Source: Bagarius yarrelli
Taxonomy: Eukaryota > Chordata > Actinopteri > Siluriformes > Sisoridae
Reading direction: 5' to 3'
DNA: 64,000 nt
Assembly (NCBI GenBank): GCA_005784505.1
Contig: VCAZ01000340.1
Location: 1 to 64,000 of the forward strand
Shown here: positions 11,840 to 22,671 of the stretch, one piece after another
Layout: each line of letters opens with the position of its first letter
Numbering within the stretch: position 1 is the first letter of the stretch
Notes under the pieces: model-generated
Databases searched by the model: none
What the model was told of the DNA's origin: nothing
Seen by the model: only the letters and a program-made list of their open reading frames with translations
Program-made: the position numbers and the translations under genes

Positions 11840-13640
11840 GTGTGTTTGTGCAGTCTGTTTGTGTGTTTGGGGCACTGTGGTGTGTGTGTGTTTTGGGGAG
11901 TTGGGGTGTGCTTCTGTGTGTGTGTTTGTGTTGTGTGTGTGGGCATGGTGTGTGTTGTGTGTTTGTGCAGTGGAGTGTTGGGCATGTGTTGTGTGTGTTG
12001 TGTTGTGGTGTGTGGGCAGTGTGGTGTGTGTGTTTTTGTGTGCAGTGTTTGGGTTTGGGGCAGTGTTGGGTGTGGTGTTGTGGAGTCAGTTGTGTGTGGG
12101 CAATGTGTGTTTGGTGTGTGTGGGTAGTATGGTGTGGTGCGTTAGGGCAGTGTGTGTGTGGTGTGTTGTTTGTGTGGCAGTGTGGTGTTGTGGTGTGTGT
12201 TGTGCAGTGGTGGTGTGTGTTTTGTGCAGTCTGATCTTGTGTGTTGGGCACTGTGGTGGTGTGGTGTGTTTGGGGAGTATGGTGGTGTGCGTTAGGGCAG
12301 TGTGTTGCAGTGGTGTGTTGCAGTGTTTGTGTGCAGTGTGGTGTGTGTGTGTGTGTGTTGGGGCAGTGTGATGTGTGTTTGTGCAGTCTTTGTGTGCATT
12401 GTGTTGTGTTGGGGCACTGTGGTGTGTGTGTGTGTTGGGGAGTATGGTGTGTTGCAGTTGTGTGGTTGTGTGTGGTGTGTGTGTGTGTTTGTGTGTGTGT
12501 TGTGTGCAGTGTGGTGTGTGTGTGTGTTGTGGGCAGTGTGATGTGTGTTTGTGCAGTCTGATTTGGTGTTTTGGGCACTGTGGTGTGTGTGTGTTTGGGT
12601 GGGGAGTATGTGGATGTGTGTGTGCGTGTAGGGCATTGTGGTGTGTGTGTGTGTGTGGTGTGTGTTGTGTGTGTTTGGGCAGTGTTGTGTTTGTGGTGTG
12701 GTTCGGGCCGTGCTGTGTGTTTGTTTGTTGTGCAGTGTGGTGTGTGTGTTTGTGCGTTGTGTGTGTTGTGCAGTTGGGCAGTGGGTGTGTGTGTCTGTGC
12801 AGTCCTGATTTGTGTGTTTTGGGGGCCACCTGTGTGGGGGGTTTGTGTGTTGTGTGTGTGGGAGTGTGATTGGTGTGGTGCGTTAGGGCAGTGTGGTGTG
12901 TGTTTGCGCAGTGTGGTGTGTGTGTGTTTTGTTGTGCAGTGTGTGTGTGTGTGGTGTGGTGTTGGGGCAGTGTGGTGTTTTGTGTGTTTGGGAATGTGGG
13001 TTGTGTGTGCAGTGTGTGGCATGTGTGTGTGTGCTGTCTGTGCAGTCTGATTTGTGTGTTTGGGCACTGTGGTGTGTGTTGGTGTTTGGGGAGTATGGGT
13101 GTGTGGTGTTGTTAGGTGCTGTGGTAGTGTTGTGCAGTGTGTGTGTGTGTGTGTTGTTTGTGCAGTGTGGTGTGTGTTGTGTGCAAGTGTGGTGTGTGGT
13201 GTGTGTTGGGCAGTGTGTGGTGTGTGTCTGTGCAGTCTGATTTGTGTGATTTGGGCACTGTGTGTGTGTGTGTTTGGGGAGTATGGTGTGTGCCGTTAGG
13301 GCAGTGTGGTGTGTGTTTGTTTTGTGCAGTGTGGTCTGTGTGTGTGTGTTTGGGCAGTGTGTGTGGTGTCTGTGCCAGTCTGATTTGTGTGTTTGGGCAC
13401 TGTGTGTGTGTGTGTTGGGGAGTATGGTGTGTGTGTTAGGGCAGTGTGTGTGTGTTTGGGGATGTGTTTGTGCAGTGTGGTATGTGTGTGTGTTTGGGCA
13501 GTGTGGCTTGTGTGTTTTTGCAGTGTGGTTTGTGTGTTTGGGCAGTGTGGTGTGTGTGTGTGTGTGGTGAGGAGTATGGTGTGTGCGTTAGGGCAGTGTG
13601 GTGTATGTTTGTTTGTGCAGTGTGGTGTGTGTGTGTGTGT
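11840..13640. repeat. Higher-order repeat at the exon-proximal end of the GT satellite
   Basis: Units here are marked by GCAGTCTGATTTGTGTG, then GGGCACTGTG, then GGGGAGTATGGTGTG, then GCGTTAGGGCAGTG. The first marker occurs near 11,848 (variant), 12,228, 12,378 (variant), 12,555, 12,800, 13,043, 13,232 and 13,378, giving a spacing of about 145-250 bp. These markers are absent from the rest of the satellite, so this is a separate subfamily nearest exon 2. Confidence 0.7.
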
Positions 13641-13674
13641 GTTTGTGCTGTGTGGCATTTTAGTGAATATTTAC

Positions 13675-13749
13675 CTGCTCGAAGAATTCATCCATGAAGT
13701 TTCCTCGATCAATGTGAACGACTTCCTCATCATCATCACTGTCCTTAGC
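13675..13749 (-). CDS. stx1b: syntaxin-1B coding exon 2
   Basis: This is a 75-base exon of 25 codons on the minus strand. It reads AKDSDDDEEVV, then HIDRGNF, then MDEFFEQ, which matches residues 11-35 of vertebrate syntaxin-1. It covers the acidic linker after the N-peptide and the beginning of helix Ha of the Habc domain. The acceptor is TTTGTAG (13,750-13,752 are its last bases) and the donor is GTAAAT (13,669-13,674). Phase 0 at the start fits exon 1, and the 75-base length agrees with the corresponding exon of the family. Syntaxin-1 is the neuronal plasma-membrane t-SNARE that pairs with SNAP-25 and synaptobrevin for synaptic vesicle fusion. The DDDEEVVHIDR linker and the Ser at residue 10 favour 1B over 1A. 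The following exons, with the SNARE motif and membrane anchor, lie off the left edge. Both flanks are tandem arrays, which is unusual. Confidence 0.9.
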
Positions 13750-13754
13750 CTACA

Positions 13755-14300
13755 AACACACACACATCAAGAGTTACACACAATTTATTACACAACCCCC
13801 CCAAACACACATCAACAGTTACACACAATTTATTACCCACAACCCCCCCACACACACATCAACAGTTACACACAATTTATTACACAACCACCCCAAACAC
13901 ACATCAACAGTTTACACACAATTTATTACCTTCCCCAGACATCAACAGTTACACACAATTTATTACCTTCCCCAGACATCAACAGTTACACACAATTTAT
14001 TACACACACACACACCCCACACACACATCAACAGTTAAACACAATTAATTACACACAACCCCCACAAACACACACACACCAACAGTTACACACAATTTAT
14101 TACGGACAACCCCCACACACACCTCAACAGTTACACACAATTTATTACGGACAACCCCCACACACACCTCAACAGTTACATACAATTTATTACCCACAAA
14201 CCCCCACACAAACACATCAACAGTTACATACAATTGATTACACACAACCCCCCCACACACAAACAATTACAAACAAGTTATTACCCCCCCAAAAACACAC
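13755..14300 (-). repeat. 45-bp minisatellite carrying AATAAA, upstream of stx1b exon 2
   Basis: About eleven units of 37-52 bp, mostly 45-47, contain on the plus strand CATCAACAGTTACACACAAT followed by TTATTAC and a C-rich run. On the stx1b sense strand each unit reads AATAAATTGTGTGTAACTG, then GATGTGTGTG and a G run. Nine units keep a perfect AATAAA (plus-strand TTTATT at 13,784, 13,829, 13,876, 13,922, 13,959, 13,996, 14,096, 14,141 and 14,186), and two more are mutated. The last unit supplies the sequence just upstream of the exon 2 acceptor, including a TAAC branch-point-like string. Confidence 0.85.
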
Positions 14301-14417
14301 ACACACACACAAACATACATTGAGTCACAAACCGCGTGACCCTGTTTACTATATAGTGCACATAAACACTGAATTAAACAGATATTTTAGACAGGATCAT
14401 TGCTGTGTCATTGTTTT

Positions 14418-14458
<41 letters not shown>

Positions 14459-14626
14459 CCTAATAAACACTGCACACTACAGGAAGGCAAACACTTTTAG
14501 AACATGGCAGCTGCATGAAGGACACAGAAATTACACACTGCTGCTCTTCACATGTTGACCGGAAAAATGGGCCACTGATACACAGATCCCATGTAGAGAG
14601 ACTGCATGAGTGTGATATAAATAACC

Positions 14627-14698
<72 letters not shown>

Positions 14699-15077
14699 AG
14701 CTATCGCATATGGCTGTGTGGGTAGAGATGAGACGATAGGCTACATTAACTGAAAGGCCTCGTTATAATTCTCTCTTTTATATTGGACATGAATGAAAGT
14801 CTTTACATTTTCAGCCAATCAAATGTAAGTCCAACTGTCACATGACGTCCTGTAATGAATGAAACAGGTTGGCATTTTTTTGTACTTTTTTAATATATTT
14901 ATAAATTTCTGTACAATAATAATACTAAAGTATAAATTCACCTGGATTATACAACATTTATTTACTTGAGTATTATGAAATCATTTTATGGCCATGTGTT
15001 CCTTTATAGTATTTATATTTATGTATTTAGTAATTATAGTATTGTGTGTGTGTGTGTGTGTGTGTGTCTGTGTGCGT

Positions 15078-15122
<45 letters not shown>

Positions 15123-15356
15123 ACTGATCATTCTTACTTTCACTTCCTCATGTATCTGTGTTTTTCTGCTGGTGAATAATAAATGAGTGTTGTCGCTCTC
15201 TTACTCTGTTTGATCCCCCAACACACACACACACACACAAACACGCAAAAAAAAGGTGTGTGTTTAAAAGCGGTTCTTATCTACAATTTCATCCATTAGA
15301 TAAGAGTGTACTATAAGACTAATAACCTCCAAGGGATCATACACACTCTCTCTCTC

Positions 15357-15393
<37 letters not shown>

Positions 15394-15870
15394 TAAACAC
15401 TGCACACTACACTACACACTGCAATTTTAACCCCATCTTTATCATGTCAGGCCATGGCCTTAATGTAGACCTAATACAGGAATGTGGGTGGTCCCTGTCA
15501 GTACATGGGATATGTGTTTTTGAATGAAAGGTTTTGATCCTGTTTGTCTGTTGAGATCAGAAAGGATGATGCAGATGGTCTTCCAATCAGAGATTCAAAG
15601 TTCTAAGTGTTGATTAAAAATAATATTTTACCACAACATTAAAATAAATAAAATACCTGATAATGGAAATTCAGTTTAAACAGAAACTTCAGAATAAACT
15701 AGGAAGATATGTAAGATATGTAACTGTGTGTGTGTATGTGTGTGTGTGTGTGTGTTAGGCTTCAGAACAGATAGCTTCACTCACTCACAGGACATGACAT
15801 TGCCCCAACACAAAATGCATGCACACACCCACAAACACACACACACACTTTTGTGTCTGTGTTTGTTTAA
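14301..15870. repeat. Intron 1 segment with microsatellites
   Basis: No exon is recognised. The segment holds (CA)n at about 14,418-14,455, (GT)n at 14,631-14,695, (GT)n at 15,043-15,119, a (TC)n(CA)n block at 15,341-15,391 and (GT)n at 15,724-15,756. A 20-bp string, TAATAAACACTGCACACTAC, follows the CA tract both at 14,461 and at 15,391. This suggests a small dispersed duplication or a shared mobile fragment. Confidence 0.8.
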
Positions 15871-15874
15871 ACAT

Positions 15875-17400
15875 ACGGAGGGTCAGTGGGATCACGGTAT
15901 TAGGATTAGTACAGTTGGATCAGTGAATTGGGATCAGAAAATTAGGATCAGTACAGTAGGTTTAGTACAGTGGGATCACTACAGTAGGGTCAGTACAGTG
16001 GGGTCAGTGCATTAGGATCAGTACAGTAGGTTTAGTACAGTGGGATCACTACAGTAGGGTCAGTACAGTGGGGTCAGTGCATTAGGATCAGTACAGTAGG
16101 TAGTAGGATGGGATCATACAGTAGGTCAGTACAGTGGGGTCAGTGGCATTAGGATCAGTACAGTAGGATCACTACAGTAGGGTCAGTACAGTGGGGTCAG
16201 TGCATTAGGATCAGTACAGTAGGTTTAGTACAGTGGGATCACTACAGTAGGGTCAGTACAGTGGGGTCAGTGCATTAGGATCAGTACAGTAGGTTTAGTA
16301 CAGTGGGATCACTACAGTAGGGTCAGTACAGTGGGGTCAGTGCATTAGGATCAGTACAGTTGCATCAATACAATATGATTAATACAGTGGGATCAGTGCA
16401 TTGAGTTTAGAACAGTAGGATTAGTACAGTGGGTTAAGTACAGTGGAGTAAGTATAGTGGGATTAATCAGTGAGATAAGTGCATTAGGGTCAGTACAGTG
16501 GGATCACTACATTAGGGTCAGTACAGTAAGATAAGTGCATTGGCATCAGTACAGTAGGTTTAGTACAGTGGGATCACTACATTAGGGTCAGTAAATTAAG
16601 ATAAGTGCATTAGGATTAGGATCAGGATACAGCGGGATTAGTACAATAAGATAAGTGCATTAGGATCAGCACAGCGGGATTAGTACAATAAGATAAGTGC
16701 ATTAGGATCAGTAGAGTCATAAGTCATACAGTGGGATCAGTACAGTAAGATAAGTGCATTGGGATCAGTACAGTAGGTTTAGTACAGTGGGATCACTACA
16801 TTAGGGTCAGTACAGTAAGATAAGTGCATTAGGATCAGTACAGCGGGATTAGTACAGTAAGATAAGTGCATTAGGATCAGTACAGTGGGATCAGTACAGT
16901 GGGATCAGTACAGTAGGATCAGTGCATTAGGATCAGTACAGTAAGATAAGTGCATTGGGATCAGTACAGTAGGTTTAGTACAGTGGGATCACTACAGTAG
17001 GGTCAGTACAGTGGGGTCAGTGCATTAGGATCAGTACAGTAGGTTTAGTACAGTGGGATCACTACAGTAGGGTCAGTACAGTGGGGTCAGTACAGTAGGG
17101 TCAGTGCATTAGGATCAGTAAAGCGGGATCAGTACAGTAGGGTCAGTGCATTAGGATCAGCACAGTGGGATCAGTACAGTAGGGCCAGTGCATTAGGATC
17201 AGTACAGTGGGATCAGTACAGTAGGGTCAGTGCATTAGGATCAGTACAGTGGGATCACTACAGTAGGGTCAGTGCATTAGGGATTAGTACAGTGGGATCA
17301 CTACAGTAGGGTCAGTACAGTGGGATCAGTACAGTAGGGTCAGTGCATTAGGATCAGTACAGTGGGATTAGTACATTAAGATAAGTGCATTAGGATCAGT
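15875..17400. repeat. 14-bp minisatellite with a 70-bp five-part higher-order unit
   Basis: Five related 14-mers, GGATCAGTACAGTA, GGTTTAGTACAGTG, GGATCACTACAGTA, GGGTCAGTACAGTG and GGGTCAGTGCATTA, form an exact 70-bp block. TTTAGTACAG at 15,961 recurs at 16,031. More copies occur near 16,225, 16,295 and 16,980-17,050. Between them the order of 14-mers is shuffled, with an AGATAAGTGCATTAGGATCA variant common from 16,500 to 16,960. Confidence 0.92.
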
Positions 17401-18110
17401 TAGTTTAGTTGACTTTAGTTTAGATGACTGTGCTTGTGTGTAAGATTAACGTTGAGGCACTACGTAAACCACGGCTCAGATTACACCCCTCAGACCATCT
17501 GTCAGCTAAACACACATAGACACACACACACACACACACACACACACCTGACACAGCTGTATGACCTTATTGTAGCAGTGTAGGTAAACATGCGGCTCAG
17601 AGTTTATGATGTCAGGTGGGCGGAGCCTTTTAGTTGACAGGTGAAATAAATAAAGGTAAAAATTGTCTTTATCAAAAGATCAGTTTCTGAGTGATGAGTA
17701 TAAAACTTATAAACTATGCAGTGTGGTTCATTCCTAAGTAATAAACTATTACAAACAAAATGTAACTAATATTCATAAAGATCCAGTTTTGCATTAATCC
17801 CAATCAGAACAACAGTTCAGTGACTTGGAGCAGATACCTGACTTTAAGGAAATCATAAACTACTTAATATTATTCTCTGTATTTAGGTCTCTAATGGATA
17901 TAAAACAGAAAATAAAATGTTATTTAATAAGCAGTGCGTTCAGTAAACAGAGGTTAGTGTGTAAGTGTGTGGATGGTCGCTCTCACCGATGAAAGATAGA
18001 AGAGTGAAATTACAAACATCAGTATTCAAAATTCAGGATTTGTAAGAGCTACATATATATACTTTAAAGTGTGATAAAAATTTAACTTAATAAACGAGTG
18101 AAATTTTACC
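17401..18110. other. Intron 1 sequence, no gene recognised
   Basis: This is AT-rich unique-looking intron sequence with a (CA)n tract at about 17,519-17,547. I see no exon, RNA gene or recognisable mobile element. Confidence 0.6.
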
Positions 18111-18114
18111 GCAA

Positions 18115-18360
18115 GGAACAATGATAGGATTGGTGGTGTGTGATATTCTCTCAGTGTTTGGGTGATGATAGGATTGGTGGTGTGTGATGTTCTCTCAGTG
18201 TTTAAGTGATGATGGGATTGGTGGTGTGTGATGTTCTCTCTCAGTTTAAGGGTCATGATTGGAAAGGTAGTGTGTGATGTTCTCTCAGTGTTTGGGTGAT
18301 GATAGGATTGGTGGTGTGTGATGTTCTCTCAGTGTTTAAGTGATGATGGTCTGTGATGTG
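18115..18360. repeat. 44-bp minisatellite
   Basis: About five units contain GATGATAGGATTGGTGGTGT, then GTGATGTTCTCTCAGTGTTT and a short linker. ATTGGTGGTGTGTGA occurs near 18,129, 18,173, 18,217 and 18,307, mostly 44 bp apart, with one shorter diverged unit near 18,250. A short minus-strand open frame over it is an artefact. Confidence 0.85.
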
Positions 18361-18950
18361 TGATGCGTATTTTAACAGTACATTCTGAACTATTTGCGGT
18401 ATTTGTGGTTTCGTTTTCTGCATCCTGAGGCAAACAATCAATAAAGCACCTTCAGAGTGACTAAGCACAATTAAAGTGCATTAGAAGTGACTTCCTCCTC
18501 TGCTCACAGACACCTCTGTACCTTCTACAAAAACACAGCTGCAATAACGATTACCAAATCAATCCTAATGGAAATCAAGCAAGAAGTACATACACCAAGC
18601 CCCACCAACAACTAGACCCCACTTTAACTTAACTCAGACACCTTTTTACACTCCAAAACCTAACAACTCCAACAACTCCCAACTCTAACAACATCCTGAT
18701 TTATCCAGCCCTACTAAGACCTCCAACACCTTTAACACACCAGCAACATCTTCCAATCCAGCTCCAACTTTTTTAAAGCCACTTGCTATCCCACTATCAC
18801 TTTTAACCCACCAACAGCAAAGATTCAACATGTCTTTTTTTTTTACTTACCTCTGACTAGGTATGTGCAGTATACAGGTACTGGAATAATACCAGACTCA
18901 ATTTTATTTAGATCAGTACAATATTATAATTTTACAGAATTGGGTCTTTC
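18361..18950. other. Intron 1 sequence, no gene recognised
   Basis: The sequence changes from AT-rich to a C/A-rich stretch around 18,580-18,830. No feature can be supported apart from the target site of the LINE that follows. Confidence 0.5.
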
Positions 18951-18969
18951 ACTGTCTGACTGTTAAAAT
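18951..18969. repeat. Left target-site duplication of the RTE-type LINE
   Basis: The 19-bp string ACTGTCTGACTGTTAAAAT here is identical to 21,387-21,405 on the other side of the element. Confidence 0.92.
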
Positions 18970-21386
18970 CTAGCCACAGAGGTCACAAGCCAGTGACTTC
19001 AGTGCCAGTCCAAAGCCTGAATAAATAGAAAGGGTTGTATACGGGGAAGGGCATCCAACGTAAAACTTTGCCAAATATAAATAGGCGAATCATCCGTCGA
19101 AATTTCATACCGGGAATCGGTCGAGGCTTTAACAACGACCGCCACTGGCGCCGTTCACCTACAGGGTGGCAACGCAAATTGGGCTACTGTTGGTCAAAGG
19201 AGGAAAAGAGGAGGATGTGTAAATAGACAGAAAGAAAAGAGTAAAGGCAAGAGTGTAGGACTGAGAATAGGGACGCTAAATGTTGGGACAATGACCAGGT
19301 AGAGAGCTGGTGGATATGATGGAGAGAAGGAACGTGGATATATTGTGTGTACAGGAGACCAGGTGGAAGGGTAGCAATGCTCTTATTATTATATCGGGAT
19401 TCAAGTTGTTTTATCATGGTGTGGCTAGGAGGAGAAATGGGGTAGGAGTAATCCTGAAAGAGGAGTTTGTGAAGAATGTTCTGGAGGTGAAAAGAGTGTC
19501 AGACAGGGTGATGAGTCTGAAGTTAGAAATTAAAGGGCTGATGGTGAATGTTTGTATGTGGTTATGCCCCACAGGTAACCTACCTGTTCAGGTTAGAAGA
19601 GAAAGAGAGGTTCTGGCGTGAGTAAGATGAGGTAATTGTAAGTATTCCCAGAGGAGAGAGGGTAGTGATAGGCGCAGACTTTAATGGACATATTGGAAGT
19701 GTTGGGCAGGGAAAGGAACAGTGAAGGACAGATGATAGTAGACTTTGCTAAAAGGATGGAGATGGCTGTGGGAAATATTTTTTTCCAGAAGAGAGAATAG
19801 AATATAGTGACCTATAAAAGTGGAGGAGGGAGCACACAGGTAGATTATATCTTAGAGATTAGTGACTGTAAAGTTGTGGTGGGAGAGAGCGTAGCCAGAC
19901 AGCATAAAATGGTGGTGTGTAGAATGAATATGTTGGTCTGGAAGAAGAAGAGATCAAAGGTAGAGAAAAAAACCAAGTGGTGCAAGCTGAAAAAAAGAAG
20001 AAAACTGTGAGAATTTAGACAGGAGTTTAAAACAGGCATATGATGAGTTGTACACTAGGTTAGACACTAGAGGAGAGAAGGATTTGTACAGGTTAGCACG
20101 GCGGAAGGATTGAGATGAGAAGGATGTGCAGCAGATCCAGGTTAGGATCGAGGTGAAAAGGTGCCTACAAGTGAAGATAGTATACAGAGAAGATAAGAAA
20201 ATAAAAGGGAGAAAAGGGAAGAATAGGTAAACAATGTGGAGCAGGAAGTTCAAAAAATTATTACTAAGAAGTTAGGATGGCTTTGAAGAGGATGAAAAGA
20301 GGAAAGGCAGTTGGTCCTGATAAAAAAAAACGATGGAGGGGTAGAAATGTCTAGGAGAGGCAGCAATGGAATTTCTTACTAGATTGTTTAACAGGATTTT
20401 AGTGAGTGAGAAGATGCCTGAGGAATGGTAATAGTGTAATAGTGCCTATTTTTAAGAACAAGGGTGATGTGCAGAGTTGCAACAACTACAGAGGAATAAA
20501 GTTGATGAGTCACACAATGAAGGTATGGGAAAGAGTAGTGGAAACTTTATGCCCAGAAAGAGCACTACAGATGCAATCTTTGCTCTGAAAATGCTGATGG
20601 AGAAGTACAGAGATGGTCGTAGGGAGCTGCATTGTGTTTTTGTAGACCTGGAGAAAGCATATGACAGGGTACCAAGAGAAGAGCTGTGGTATCAAATGAG
20701 GAAGTCAGGAATAGCAGAGAAGTATGTCAGGGTGGTGCAGGATATGTATGAGAGGAGCAGGACAGTGGTGAGGTGTGCAGTAGGTCAGACAGAGGAGTTC
20801 AAAGTGGAGGTGGGACTGCATCAGGGATCAGCTCTGAGCCCCTTCTTGTTTGCTGCAGTGATGGATCGGGTGAGAGATGAGGTGAGACAGAAATCTTCTT
20901 GGACAATGATGTTTGCAGATGACATTGTGATCTGTAGTGAGAGCAGGGAGCAGGTGGACGAGAGGTGAAGGTTTGCTCTGGAGAGAGAAGGAATGAAAGT
21001 CAGTCGTAGCAGACAGAGGACATGTGTTTGAATGAAAGAGAGGGAAGTGGAACAGTGAGATTACAGCGTAAAGAGGCAAAGAAGAGTTTATCAGGGGGAC
21101 GGCTCATGTTAGATGTTTTGGGAAAAAAGTCAGAGAAGCCAAATTGAGGTGGTTTGGACATGTACAGAGGAGAGACAGTGAATATATTATTGGTAGGAGG
21201 ATGTTAGAAATAAAGCTACCAGGCAGAAGGCAAAGAGGAAGAGCAAAGAGGAGGTATATGGATGCGATAAATGAGGACATGAAGTTAGTGGGTGTGAGTA
21301 AAGAGGATGTAGAGAATAGGGTTAGGTGGAGACAGATGATTCACTGTGGCAACCCCTAAAAGGGGACAGCCGAAAGGAGAAGAAGA
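18970..21386 (+). mobile_element. RTE-type non-LTR retrotransposon, broken, with perfect TSD
   Basis: The element is about 2.4 kb on the plus strand. An endonuclease-type start (LNVGTM near 19,276; MMERRNVDILCVQETRW at about 19,315-19,365) is followed by reverse transcriptase. The RT shows FKNKGDVQSCNNYRGIKLMS at about 20,450, VDLEKAYDRVPREELWYQM at about 20,640, GLHQGSALSPFLFA at about 20,815 and the catalytic FADDIVICSESREQ at about 20,915. The C-terminal RWFGHVQRRD region is at about 21,150 and VRWRQMIHCGNP ends near 21,356. Several frameshifts and stops split the frame, and the length is below the roughly 3 kb usual for RTE elements, so it cannot be autonomous. The 3' end is a GAAGAAGAA-like tail without poly(A), as usual for RTE. 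Identical 19-bp duplications flank it. It lies in stx1b intron 1, antisense to the gene. Confidence 0.9.
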
Positions 21387-21405
21387 ACTGTCTGACTGTT
21401 AAAAT
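21387..21405. repeat. Right target-site duplication of the RTE-type LINE
   Basis: This is the second copy of ACTGTCTGACTGTTAAAAT, identical to 18,951-18,969. Confidence 0.92.
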
Positions 21406-21846
21406 GACACTTAACATTAAAGCATGGGTCCAGTATGTCTGGGTCATTACCATCAGCTGCTGAAGGAGAATCAGTGACACTTGCTCGTTTTTTTGGAGGA
21501 CGAATCACAAATTTGTTCATTTTTTGGTCAACCAGGGGATCATAAATAATATTAGCTAATGTAATATGATGGTTCTCCTTAATGCTCCTCAATGCTCAAC
21601 ACTTTTCAAAATATGATGCAACCCCCCACAGAGCTCGCTGAAGCCCCTGCTGTCCCACCAACGTGTAAGACCTTGCAGCTCACCATATTTACAACACCTA
21701 TAAATCTAACAATCATCTCAAACCACCTCAGCATCAGCAACCCTTTCAGAGTCCCCATTTCTCAAACTGTCGCACGATATTTGAGGCTCACTTTAAAACA
21801 CTGATGCATAAAATGCAGAGTGTATTCATTATCCATAATGTTCAGT

Positions 21847-21891
<45 letters not shown>

Positions 21892-22295
21892 ATGTTAAAG
21901 CTTTGTCTGGAGCACTGAGCTGAAGGTCAGATTAATATCTCAGTGAGAACATCAGCATTGACATTAATCCATTCTAATGTAGGAGCACTAACACTATCAC
22001 TGGGTGCTTTACTAACAGTTCTTCATCAGAGGTCCATGTGGAAAATCATATCAACACAGTGTAAAATTTCCTTCAGATATAAATGCAGGGCCACATGGAC
22101 AACATAAAGACGTGTAGACAGGAGGAGTTCACACACATTTCGTTTCCATCATTTAAATGTTTGAATGATGACTCAGCATCAGCTGTAAGGAACAAAGCTC
22201 CGCCCCATACATCTAATGTACACACCCACGTGTACACAGGTACTGTGACAGACCACCGACTTAAGCAGCGTGAAGTTTTCACAGATTAAAAATTT
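21406..22295. other. Intron 1 sequence with a GT microsatellite
   Basis: No exon or mobile element is recognised. A (GT)n tract of about 40 bp lies at 21,849-21,889. Confidence 0.6.
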
Positions 22296-22299
22296 TTTT

Positions 22300-22593
22300 T
22301 TAACTTTCAAATCAAATAGAAATAAAATTAAACGGAAAAAAACAAAAAAACTGAGAAAAAAGAAAAAGGACGGACGGACGAAAGGCCCCCGGGGTCCCGG
22401 GGTCATTGAACCTTCTGTTGGGGCCGGCAGGTAGGTTACCTCCATTTTTCGTCTGCCTTTTCTGCCCCCCTTCTCTTTCCTCTGCCTCTGACCTTTTCTA
22501 GTTTTTTTTTCAACTGGGACACCGTGGTGGTTTAAAGCGACCTCGGCATTTGAGCCAAACGCCTTGTCCATTTTTTTCCATTTTTCTCCCATT
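22300..22593 (-). pseudogene. ITS1-like rDNA spacer fragment
   Basis: A segment with an A-rich left flank and then a GC- and CT-rich core (for example CCCCCGGGGTCCCGGGGTC near 22,387) directly abuts the 18S 3' end. On the minus strand it lies where ITS1 would. Identity as ITS1 rests on position and composition, because ITS1 is poorly conserved. A minus-strand open frame over it is not a protein gene. Confidence 0.55.
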
Positions 22594-22627
22594 TATGATC
22601 CGATTCCTTCCGCAGGTTCACCTACGA

Positions 22628-22671
<44 letters not shown>

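Larger units (their letters stand above)
1..13647. repeat. GT-rich satellite filling stx1b intron 2
   Basis: The stretch is one continuous degenerate tandem array with a basic unit of about 20-30 bp. The core is GTGTGGTGTGTGTGTTTGGG followed by CA, with common variants TTTGTGCA, TTTTTGCA and TTTGGACA. The plus strand has almost no cytosine outside the GCA step, so strand asymmetry is extreme. Landmark variants recur at long distances, which shows higher-order structure (separate entries). Long open frames of up to about 1,000 codons on the minus strand, rich in Thr-His-Thr-Pro-His-Cys, result from the missing stop trinucleotides and are not genes. On the stx1b sense strand the array is CA-rich. 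Its right end lies about 25 bases from the exon 2 donor site and its left end is outside the window. Confidence 0.95.

Noticed and set aside
1..13647. Telomere or subtelomere array
   Set aside because: No TTAGGG arrays occur, and the satellite lies inside a gene, between exon 2 and the next exon of stx1b.
15875..18360. CRISPR-like regular repeats
   Set aside because: Units are contiguous tandem repeats without unique spacers, and the window is animal DNA.
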